64,000 nucleotides of DNA from Lunularia cruciata (taxonomy: Eukaryota > Streptophyta > Marchantiopsida > Lunulariales > Lunulariaceae), in the NCBI GenBank assembly GCA_948567375.1, contig OX419761.1:20524501-20588500 (forward strand). Direction: 5' to 3'. How positions within the stretch are numbered: the stretch's first letter is position 1; each line of letters opens with the position of its first letter. Of the stretch, positions 54,660 to 64,000 are shown one piece after another. Position numbers and translations under genes: made by a program. Under the pieces are notes generated by a model, which made no database searches, was not told where the DNA came from, and saw only the letters and a list, made by a program, of their open reading frames with translations.

Positions 54660-55673
54660 GCAAGTTCAATGGACCCATTTTCATAAAGATGAAGAACTTG
54701 ATAAGGCCACATCCATCTCAAATCTCAAATCCATCTCAAATCCATCTCAACTTGCTTGGGAAAAATATTTGGTGATTGTCGTATAACAAAACCAAATCTC
54801 CTTTGCGCACAACCACAGGCTTGATATGCTTATCGTGCTTGACTTTCCTCTACTCTTGTACTTCTTTCATGGTTTGCATTGCATTGTCTCTTTTCTCTTC
54901 TAACCACATTAGTTGATGGATCCAAAGATCCTGGCTTTCTTCCTACGACAATCGTTCTTTGCAAAGAATCCAATATGTCGATACTTGAAATTCAACTGGT
55001 AGTATGGGATGCAAGCAGTATGTCAAGAAGTATAGAGTTTGTTTGGTTGTAATCTTTTCTGTTGTTCTATATGCCCACAACGCGGCTGGTTATTTTGTTT
55101 CCCAGTCATAGGTATAATTGACAGTCACCTTATTCAAACTGTTGCAAAGTAACCCCTTCGCCTTTTCCGTTAAGCCATTTGCTTTTGGGTTAAAAGGAGT
55201 CATCTTCCAATGTTTAATCTGGAAGTACTTCAATTTCTGGTTCCCTTCTTGACCAAATGTTACAATGCGTAATGTTCAACATAGAAGACAAACTCGTATC
55301 CCAGCAGGTAGTGGCAAAATTTCTTGTAGGCATACACCATTCTGAGTGCTTCTCGTTCAATCATCAAATAGTTCTTTTTTGAGATTGAAAGCTATTGGTT
55401 GGCATAATACATTGGGTAGTCCTTCTTCTTCTTGTCCTTCTAACTTAAGATGACGCCAATGGCCATGGACAAAGTGTCCACATATACATGAAAAAGGACG
55501 TCCCAATTCGGGGCCCTCATAACAAGTGCTTCAACCAATTTCTTCTTCAACACCTAGAAAGCTTCTTCTTGATCTGCTTCTCACAAGTAGTCTTTGGATT
55601 TCTTCAGAAGCTTTGTAAGGGGTGCAGCAAGCACCGCATAGTTTGAAATGAAGTGTTTGTAGTATCTGACATG
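54660..55673 (-). pseudogene. pol fragment of E2
   Basis: Closely matches E3 at 58,675-59,190 (integrase C-terminal part) and then, after a deletion joint near 55,250, E3 at 60,033-60,465 (RNase H and RT end). Many stops. Confidence 0.75.
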
Positions 55674-58517
55674 TGTGACAACCCGGCAAATATCACTTTT
55701 GCGGTAATTGGGTAAGTAAAGTTTGTTCCCGCAGAGATACGAGTCAAAAATTTCCAAATACGAAGCAAAGTAACAATTTCAGTTCTTCTTGGTTGCGTCT
55801 TTAATCTCTCAGGTAGAAACTGCACCTAAAAGAGAGTAACAAGCATTGACTTGCAATCTTGTCACAAATTAACACCCCTTAATCACAACTCCTTCAATTA
55901 TTTCCAAACAATCTTGATTGTGATGATTTAGGCTCTCCCGAAAATGGCCCTTCACTGAATGACTTCACCTCAGAATTGTGTTCCACCCCTCCACTGAAGG
56001 CACAACTTCCTCGATTGAAATTGCTTCACATCAACTTTGCACTGCACTCACAAATGCAGAATACTACCAACTCTACAATTCCTCTCAGATCTGTCAAGGC
56101 ATTGCTTTGATTGCACTTCACTCAGGATCAAACACACAGAATGAAGATCAAGGCTGTGGAATCCAACATCCAACAAGCACACTGACTTGCACTTTGAATT
56201 TCTTCACACACTCACAAACATAGACACGAAGTTGATACTCAAAATCAAGCTCAAGTGACGAGCACTGCTTCACAACACTTTGCTTTATCTATTCTCAGAA
56301 ATTATGAGCACAGAACAACATTATACTGTGAATGCCACTCTTAAATAGTGAACAAATCGATAGTTCTAACAACTATACCATTCTACAAATTTTCTAACCT
56401 GCAGATCCAAAATGACAATGCACCTCTTCATATCTGCCTCTTCAAATCTCAAACTTGTTACTAATCCGATCAGATATCTACTTTATCATCGGCTTTCAAA
56501 CCCGAACCCAAAGTAATTTTACTTCCTACTACTCTGTCCTTGGGTTTCATATCTTCTACTTCATCTACCAATTCCAACAATTCTCTTTCCTGATCTGAAA
56601 TTGCACTTGTGTGTAACCCTTCTCGTGTGTAACCCACCTCCCACAGGTACTTGACTCCATCGCTCGGGGTTACTTCTTCTTGCATGGCCACTTCCCTTTG
56701 TACTTCTTGTTCATCCGATACTCGCCTTCTTCTCTGCAGTCTTCATATCGGAACAGATGCCTTGCTTCCCAAGCTTTCATGTGCTTCTTCCTTCACAGTA
56801 CTTGGACCTGCATTGTACTTTGCCTTACGTCTCGAGCGGACTCCTCTCTGCATTGCGATCTTCTTTTCTTTGGGCTCGGTTACTTTGTCTTCCAACTGCG
56901 TGTTGTCCTCGGCCTTGATCTCTGCCTGCACTTCTTCTTCTTCTTCTACAGCAGCTGGTGCCGATGTCATTTCTCCACCCTCATCACTGTCGCTACTTGT
57001 ATTACCACTTTGTAGTGTTAGCTCAGGTTCCTCCTCATTGTGCTCCGAGTCTTCGGTCTTGAGCTTGGCGTCACCTTTCGAGTCTTCATCTTCTGACTCG
57101 ATCACCACCATACCCCGCCTCGGGTTTCCTCTCCTGATCTTCCAGGGTTTCTTCATGTCTTTGGCTTTGCCCTGCCAACTTCTCTTCTTTGAGTTTGGAG
57201 TACTTACTTTGATCTCAACGTTCTTCCCTGTCTTCTTGTAGTACTCGTCGGTGCTCCTAATTTGCAAAATGTACTGCTGCTCCTCTACATCGACCTCCTT
57301 TCTCAAATTGGGATGGAAGTGCAACACCATCCAAGTTCGCTCCGCCGAGTTCAGCAAATTCAACCCGAGGTAGAAATGCACTACAAACAGCACGATGTAG
57401 TGTGGAGGCAATTTATCCCATAGATTCCACACCATTTATTGCGTTCTCCCATGGAAACACCTCGCTCAATTGATTGGTTCTCTTGCAAATAACTTGTGAA
57501 AGAACACCGCTTGGTGTTTCATCACATACGTTGTTCTCTCTAGCTTTAGGATTGCCATCAGAGCACTCACAATTCCTCACTGACAGGGTCCTTGTAACTC
57601 TCAACTTTGTACCCATTCTTCGTCCGCTTTGACAAGAAGGCATCTCTCACTTCTTGGGTTTCTTGAGCTATCTCTCCCTTCCCCAAGAACGTGGCTCCCT
57701 GCTCTGAGCCTGCTTCCTTTCCGAGTACGAGTCTCCAATCCAACTCTATCTAACGAGCCAGATTTCCTCTCTTCCCTTCTTCCTTGGGTCCATCGAGACA
57801 CTTACTCTTGATGATTTCTGTCATGAAACTTGGAAAACTCACGTTCCAGTTCCACGCCAAGAAAGTGATCCGAAGTCGGCTCAAGACTTTGATCCTAGCA
57901 ATCACATCTAACCTCCAAATTGCATGATTTCTCACTATGAATTTGGAGTTCTTCTTTCCTCCTCCTTTCTCTCATCCTTTCTCACTATCTCTTGATTTCA
58001 CTCTTGCAACTTCTCCCTTACACACTAACGCATTTCCAACTCTATTTCCCTTCCCACGATCACCTGCAAGACGACTTCTCAACGGCAAAGGAAAATTACT
58101 TGACATTCTGTCGTTGCAAGTTTGATTTTTATAAAGTTGCGCTTTCTTCGTCTTTCTTCACTTCGAGTTTCTACCAAGAAATCACACCTCCTGCATGCAC
58201 CTGTCACTGTCAATCAACCTTTGCACATATGGGCCGCTGGTTTTTGAACGGTCCCTTCTTGAATTTCTTGCCCCGACAAAAGGTTGTTAGACTGACTTCG
58301 CCTTGGGTTGAGCTCCCCCCAATACAAAGACTCCTTACTTTGGGTTGTGTGCTGACAGGGCATTTCCGAGTACTTTGCCTTATGGCCCAAAGTCACTTTA
58401 CTTTGGGTTTCATCCCCAAGACCCTTTTCTTTGCCTTCTTTGGCCATACAGGTGCAATCCAACTTCTTTATACACTTCTTCTTTGTTATTTTGAAAAAAC
58501 AAAAAATGTGGGTTTCA
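55674..58517 (-). repeat. 3' giant LTR of E3 (2.84 kb)
   Basis: In its own orientation starts TGAAACCCACATTTTTTG and ends GGGTTGTCACA. It lacks about 0.95 kb present in E1 (joint near 56,630, corresponding to E1 25,803-26,755). Preceded by a purine tract. It contains the third copy of the LTR-encoded ORF. Confidence 0.85.
56470..57935 (-). pseudogene. LTR-encoded ORF of family E (copy E3)
   Basis: The best single piece is 57,435-56,743, 230 codons open across the middle region: LPPHYIVLF, YYKKTGKNVEIKV, a basic block, RRGMVVIESEDED, the acidic stretch, and SRRKAKYNAG. Before it lie the N-terminal blocks (FPSFMTEIIKSKCLDGP). After it the coiled-coil part is deleted and only the C-terminal ISDQERELLELVDEVEDMKP remains. 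It confirms that middle and acidic regions belong to one frame, since E1 has a shift there. Confidence 0.65.
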
Positions 58518-58540
58518 CATACCTCCTCCCTCAAATGTGA
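58518..58540 (-). other. Polypurine tract before the E3 3' LTR
   Basis: On the minus strand TTGAGGGAGGAGGTATG directly precedes TGAAACCC, as expected for plus-strand priming next to U3. Confidence 0.75.
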
Positions 58541-58659
58541 GCATCCCCGCGAACATAGACCTCGGGTGCCTTAGAAACTTCTGAGTCTATGGTCCAATAT
58601 CTCCAAACTCTCCACCCGTTTACTCGAGTGGCAAAAGGATTACCTTCCAAGTCTACAAG

Positions 58660-60342
58660 CTACATGGACCCATTTTTGTAAAGATGAAGAACTCGATAGA
58701 GACCCATCCATCTCAAATGCAACTTGCCTAGAAAAAATATTCGGCAATTGTCATATAACAAAACCAAATCCACTTCACGTACAACTATAGGCTTGATTCT
58801 CTTATCGTGCCTGACTTTCCTCTGTGCTTGTACTTCTTTTGTGGTTTGCATTGCATCGTCTCTTTTCTCTTCTAACCACATCAATTGATGAATCCAAAGA
58901 TCCTGTCTTTCTTCTTCCAACATTCGTTCTTCGCAAAGAACCCGATATGTCGGTACTTCAAATTCAACTTGCAATATGGGATGCAAGCCATATGTCAAGA
59001 AGTATGGAGTTTGTTTGGTTGTAATCTTTTTTGTCGTTTGATATGCCCACAATGTGGCTAGTAATTTTGTATCCCAGTCATAGGCACAATTGACAATCAC
59101 CTTATTCAAAATTTTGCAAAGTAACCCATTTGCTTTTTCTGTTATGCCATTTGCTTTTGGGTTATAAGGAGTTGTCTTCCGATGTTTAATCTAAAATTAC
59201 TTGGTTAATGCCTCCATTATAGAGTTCAAAAAATGTGTTCCTTGGTCACTGACCAATTCCAGAGGACACCCATATCGGGAGATGATGTTTCAAAAGAAAA
59301 ATTCCGCCACAGTTTCAGCATCATCTCTGCGAGTTGCTTCAGCTTCGACCATCTTGGTAGCATAGTCAGTGCAAACCAAAATGTATTGCTTTCTTGTGCC
59401 TCGGATCACTGGTTGAATGGGACCCACAAAATCAATCCCCCATTTCTCAAATGGGGCCAAAGGCAAAATTGGTCTCAAAGGCCATTGAGAAGTAGCTGTC
59501 GGCTTCCCCGTTCTCTGACAAGCATCACAGCTTCGGATATGAGCATGCACGTCTTTGTACATTGTAGGCCACCAATACCCTACCAAAAGAATTTTCTTTA
59601 CAGTATCCTTTAGAGCATAGTGTCCTCCCAATGCTTTGGAGTGTAAAGATTCAATCATCACTCCTACTTCGTATGACTCCAAGCATCGCCAAAGTACTTT
59701 GTCTTTGCCCATCTTAAATAAAATGTTGTGTTTGAGCTGGTACGGCCCCATTTTCTTGAGAAAGACTGCCCGCTGTTCCGGATCCAACCCTTCAGGACAA
59801 TGGAGAGTATGCATGTAATGATATTCAGCTGCATACCTTGTACTTTGCATTGCTGATAAGTGATACAATTCTTTGTCAGGGAACCAATCATCAATTTCCC
59901 ACTCCTGGTCTTGAGTTTCTAACCTGGACAGGAAGTCCGCATTTGAATGCAAAGCTCCCTTCCTTACTTGTACAGTATACGCAAATTCTTGTAACAACAA
60001 GATCCATCTTGCAATTTGCCCGGATAAATCTGCCCTCTTGACCAAATGTTGCAATGCATAATGGTCAACATAGAAGACAAACTCGTATCCCAATAGATAA
60101 TGGAAAAATTTCTTGCAGGCATACACCATTCCGAGTGCTTCTCTTTTAGTCGTCGAATAGTTCTTTTCAGAAACTGAAAGTTGTCGACTGGCATAATACA
60201 CCGGGTATTCCTTCTTCTTTTTGTCCTTCTGACTTAAGACGACTCCGATGGCCATGGACGAAGTGTCCACATATACATGAAAAGGGACATCCCAATTTGG
60301 GGCCCTCATAACTGGTGCTTCAACCAGCTTCTTCTTCAACAC
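58660..60342 (-). pseudogene. RNase H and integrase of E3
   Basis: RNase H from 60,342: FHVYVDTSSMAIGVVLSQ, NYSTTKREALGMVYA, YVDHYALQHL (DHYAL where D.H..L is usual) and HSNADFLSR. Integrase: zinc ligands in ALGGHYALKDTV and CDACQ, core start WGIDFVGPI and CTDYATKMVEAEA, then a broken stretch and a tail from 59,109 (LLATLWAYQTTKK, LTYGLHP, VRHDKRIK). It breaks at 59,290-59,109 where stops intervene. Neighbouring RT is upstream in the same frame, separated by one TAG at 60,370. Confidence 0.85.
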
Positions 60343-60369
60343 TTGGAAAGCTTCTTCTTGATTTGCTTC

Positions 60370-61551
60370 CTACAGATAGTCTTCAGACTTCTTCAGAAGC
60401 TTGGTAAGTGGTGCAACAAGTACTGCATAATTTGACACGAAGCGTCTGTAGTATCCGACATGTCCCAAGAAGGCTCTCAGCTCCCGGATGTTCTTTGGGG
60501 ATTCCAAAGCTATGATTATCTTGACCTTCTCAACATTGACTTCAATACCTCGGCTTGATACTCGATGCTCCAGAAGAATTCCCCCCTTCATTGCGAAGAA
60601 GCATTTCTCCGAGTGTAATGACAAGCCGGCAAAACGACACCTTTCAAAAGTTTGGCAAAGGTAATCTAAATGTACATCTCTTTGCCCAAACACACAAAAT
60701 TCATCAATGAAAACTTCCACAAATTTGTGTAGGAAATCTTTGAAGATTGAATTCATCATCTGCTGGAAAGTAGCGGGAGCAATACACAACCCAAAGGGCA
60801 TTTGATTGTAAGCAAAAGTGCCCCAATTGGTCGTGAAGGTGGTTTTATCCTTGTCCTCTTCTCGAATGAATACTTGATTGTACCTTGAAAATCCATCGAG
60901 AAAACTATAACAAGGATGACTAGCTACCTGATCTAAAATTGTATCGGTAAAAGGCAAGGGATGATGATCTTTCCTTGTGACTGCGTTCAACTTCCGAAAG
61001 TCTTGGGACACTTGGATCTTCCCTGTTTTCTTCTTTGGAACAATGACAATGGGAGAGACCCATTCACTGCTTAAGACAAGGAAGATGATTCCGGCTCCTA
61101 AGTACTTATCAATTTCATCTTTCACCAAAAGCGAGTACTTCGGGTTCAGGTGGTATTGTCGCTGCCAAACTGGAACTGCACCTTCAACCAGATCAATCCG
61201 GTGTTCTCCAAATTCTTGTGGAATACCCGGCATTTGATCAATAGACCAGGCAAATACATCCTGGAATTCTATAAACAGGGCAGTGTATCCTGCCAACTCC
61301 TCCAAAGTGACTGTCTTCAAGATTTTCAAAAATTTTCCTTCAGTCAATAAAACATCTTGACAATCATCGGGGTTGATGACGCCTTCAACATGGCTTACTC
61401 GGCTTAACCCAAGGCAAGCTGCCATCAAACCTCCTTCCTCCAATTCAGGTTCACCCGAGGCGAGGTCATATGGATCTTCGTCTTCGACATCCACCTCGTA
61501 GCATTCCAAGTAGTTAACTTGGACTTTGTCTTTGGATTTGTCTGAGGACAA
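60370..61551 (-). pseudogene. Reverse transcriptase of E3
   Basis: 393 open codons. Landmarks: SEWVSPIVIVPKK, QDFRKLNAVT, YSFLDGFSRYNQV, TFAYNQMPFGLCIAPATFQ. The catalytic loop at residues 281-284 reads FIDE, where FVDD or FMDD is normal, so the second aspartate is replaced by glutamate. A connection domain follows with LRAFLGHVGYYRRFV. It is long and open, but the FIDE change would be expected to abolish or cripple polymerisation. Confidence 0.88.
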
Positions 61552-61689
61552 AGACGATGAGTCTTGGATTTGTCCTCCTCTTCCGACAAACTTGTTTACC
61601 CGAGGTGGGGAACTTTAGTCCAACTCACAGTCACCAGCTTCTGATCTTTGGACTATATGTCCTTGAATCTTAACTTCTGCTGATGCCAA

Positions 61690-62121
61690 TCAACCCACAA
61701 CTTGGGCACTATACAACCAAGGTCTTCCGATCAATAGAGGATAACCAGTCTTTGTCACTGGTCGCAACACGATGTAGTTCAACTTGAAGGGCACCCTTCT
61801 AATGATCATAGTGATGTTTGACAGCATGCCTAAAGGCCGTCTCCTGGTTTGGTCTGCAAACTTCAACACTCGGGCTGTTGGTTCAGACGTGTGATACCCG
61901 AGTCGATTTGCAGTATCTTTGGTCATGACATTCACACTGGACCCAGAGTCAATGGGTATTGATGTGATCATGCACCCTGCAATCTCCGTGTCTACCCCAA
62001 AAGATCCAAAATCTTCTTGTTCAATACGATAGATAGCAGGCAGGTCCTTCTTTGACATCGACCTCACCTTCTTGAGTGCCGAATTTAGCTGCTTCTTGTA
62101 CAGCTTGTTATCTTCCCACAA
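61690..62121 (-). pseudogene. Aspartic protease of E3
   Basis: 143 open codons. Active site IPIDSGSSVNVM (canonical DSG), then YIVLRPVTKTGYPLLIGRPW closes the domain. Same frame as RT; a TGA and a TAA lie between them. Confidence 0.85.
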
Positions 62122-63225
62122 TTGCTTGAAAGTAACATTGGCATTGTGGCTGCCAGATCTGCTACAATATCGTATAGGGGAACTCCTCCCAATTTGACCG
62201 TCTTTGCCTTTGGCTTTGAGCTCGAAGTCTCTCCATGTTCCATCTTGACATCGGGACGCTTCAAAATGGTAACAGGCTTGCTAATGGCCTTAACCCGAGG
62301 TTCCTCAGGTTGGCCCACCTTGGCTTGGATCAGACCCTTTACTTTGGATCAGATATCCGCTGGAAAAACTGGAGACTTTGTCTTTGTCTCCTCTTCCAAA
62401 CTCAATTCCCAAGTCCTGAGTAGTGCCTCCTTTAGTTCTTTCTGCAAGGCTTTAGCTTTGGCTTTTGCGAGGATCTTTTCCTCCTTGGAAGAAAGAATTG
62501 CCTTTGGGCACAATCTCTTTGCCTTTGTGGAAGACGACGAGGTCGTACTCAATTTTTCAGGATCACGCTTCTTCTTGCTGGAGCGTGTCTCAACTTTCAA
62601 AATTTCAAGGTCTGGCCATTCTCCTTCCAAGGCCGGACTCCCCTCTTGAGGTCTCTCTTCCTCAAGAGTGATACAATTTACATTAATATCTCCCTTTGGC
62701 TGAATGGTTGCACACTCAGCGGGGGTCTATACATACTTTACAAGCGGCTTTGGGTTTGGTGGGTGAGGACATTGGTTGCCCTATGCCCTGATCCTTTACA
62801 ATTTCCGCACAGGGGAACATACTCGATTTCCTTCTTGGCTCCAGACAGTTTGGAGACCAATGTCCCATTGAGCCACAATTATAATAGGCTCCGGGTGCAA
62901 CATTCTGAGGGCAATTCTGGTTGCTCATCGGGGGTCTTTGTGGAGGAGCATTGGGGTTATACTCCCTTGGTCCAAACCTCGGACCTTGGTATGATGTGCT
63001 CACTTGAGGCTATACTTCTTGTGTTTGGTACACAACCTCTTTGTCCTCGTCTTGGTTCCATCCCAAAACCCAATCAATTTGCTGCACCAGGAATGCATTA
63101 CAAGTATTGCATTCTGTGTTTGCGTGGCCTGATTTGCCACATGCGGTGCACCATACATTCAATCTCCCAAATGCTGGGGCCTTCCTTCTGTCTTTGGCCC
63201 CAATCATCTGGATCTTGAAATCCAA
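62122..63225 (-). pseudogene. gag C-terminus and zinc knuckles of E3
   Basis: First knuckle CTACGKSGHANTEC (63,109-63,150), a full CX2CX4HX4C. A second one further on, YYNCGSMGHWSPNC, has tyrosine at the first position. Then a Lys/Glu-rich linker (62,349-62,630) in a shifted frame leads to protease. Confidence 0.75.
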
Positions 63226-63438
63226 AAACTCCTTGATAAGAGCATCCAGCTTGGTATCTGCCTTATTTACACTCTTTGATGGAGGAGTAATTGGTTTCTT
63301 ACCTCCACGTCTTTTGACTCGTCTTGGCTTTGATTATTCTTTTGATTCCAAAGAAGAGCTCAAAGACGTGGAGGACTCGTCCAAAGAAGGGGATGTGCTG
63401 CATGAAGCTCTCCTTCTGGGCTTCTTGCCTTTCTTCTC

Positions 63439-64000
63439 CTAATTTCTCTGGTTACCGGCAGAGTGAGAGTGGGCCGCCTCGTAACAAGCGACATGTTTGA
63501 GTACTTTGTCAAGGGAAGTTACATTCCTCTCCCTTGCAAAGATTCGTATCTTTGGTGAAAGTCCCCCGAGGAACCAGGTAATAGCTTGGGCATCGGAGTA
63601 ACCCACCACCCCCGATTGCTTGGGAACTTGGTTCAATAGTGCCATGAACCGCTCAGAGTAGTCTCTCAACTTCTCCTTCTTGCCTCGGTCTAAATTGTTG
63701 AGTGCCGCAAAGACACTTGTGTTGTAATCAACCTCCCGGAATCATTCCAGGAAGTTGTTTCTCAAGTGTGCCCAGTCCGCTGGTATGAACCCCTTCTAGG
63801 TCACATGGGTATACAAGCTCCGAGCTTTCTTTCGGAGCAAACTTGGGAAAATTCTCAGTCAATCCGCCGAGTCATGCTCCTTGTTAGCAAAGGAGATGAC
63901 TTCAAATTCTTTGATGAATTCATCAGGGTCTTCATCTTGTTCTATCCCCTTGTACTTCTGATAGGCGTGTCGGGTGACAGGGAACAAAGTCATTGTTTGA
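63439..64000 (-). pseudogene. gag capsid region of E3 (cut by window edge)
   Basis: Reads leftward through DEFIKEFEVISFANKE-like, ADWLRIFPSLLRKKARSLY-like, DYSERFMALLNQVP and ITWFLGGLSPKIR, the usual Retrotrans_gag progression. At least two stops. The start lies beyond base 64,000. Confidence 0.75.

Larger units (their letters stand above)
51101..55673 (-). mobile_element. Element E2 (truncated giant LTR and pol fragment)
   Basis: Minus strand. A family E LTR lacking its last 380 bp or so (51,101-54,526) is preceded by part of pol (54,660-55,673): integrase tail, an 0.8-kb deletion that removes the integrase core, then RNase H and the end of RT. Pol is cut at GACATG (55,673) by the LTR of E3. 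The same spot is continuous in E3 itself (60,441-60,475). Confidence 0.8.
55674..64000 (-). mobile_element. Gypsy element E3, runs off the right edge
   Basis: Minus strand, from gag at the window edge to its 3' LTR (58,517-55,674). Gag, protease, RT, RNase H and integrase are mostly in one frame, with scattered stops and one shifted piece (62,130-62,640). Inserted in the RT end of E2. The matching target duplication must lie outside the window. Confidence 0.85.

Overview
The window is a piece of a plant nuclear genome, most likely a non-flowering land plant (bryophyte, lycophyte or fern grade). It carries two intact-looking plant genes in about 64 kb: an LWD-type WD40 protein, and a five-exon secreted GDSL esterase/lipase. 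Almost everything else is dead or dying transposable elements, many of them nested. No bacterial operon, tRNA, rRNA or CRISPR array was seen. The lineage guess rests on the mix of elements (a non-LTR element with a restriction-like endonuclease, a Gypsy element with its own DNA methyltransferase), not on a marker gene.

Left part (1-23,500). First come two oppositely oriented copies of LTR family B, one inside the other (1-3,527). Next is an old copy of a non-LTR family here called N, broken by a Copia fragment, then N copy 1 (5,065-6,348). The LWD gene is at 8,078-9,109. Two Mutator-like (MULE) relics lie at 11,319-13,074 (with terminal inverted repeats) and 13,380-15,000. N copy 2 (17,331-18,160) has a perfect 15-bp target duplication. 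The GDSL gene runs on the minus strand at 18,641-20,943. N copy 3 (22,433-22,673) and a PIF/Harbinger transposase relic follow.

Middle part (23,800-40,783). Two copies of Gypsy family C lie tail to tail, C+ (23,820-36,825) and C- (36,826-40,783). C+ is split twice: by a 3.77-kb solo LTR of family E (24,863-28,632, target duplication ATTGG), and by about 4.4 kb of pyrimidine-rich minisatellite DNA that itself holds a solo LTR of family B (34,790-35,447).

Right part (40,784-64,000). Gypsy element A (40,784-51,100) is the most striking object. Its order is gag, protease, a DNMT3-like cytosine-5 DNA methyltransferase, reverse transcriptase, RNase H, integrase and a C-terminal PHD finger. It was probably one long reading frame, now broken by a 371-bp tandem duplication, one frameshift and about thirty stop codons, nearly all TAG. 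Element E2 follows (51,101-55,673), and E3 is inserted in it (55,674 to beyond the window). Family E has very long LTRs (2.8-3.8 kb) that contain a large open reading frame of their own, ending in a coiled coil.

What I would follow first: the methyltransferase plus PHD Gypsy element, the protein-coding giant LTRs of family E, and the N family of restriction-like-endonuclease retrotransposons.
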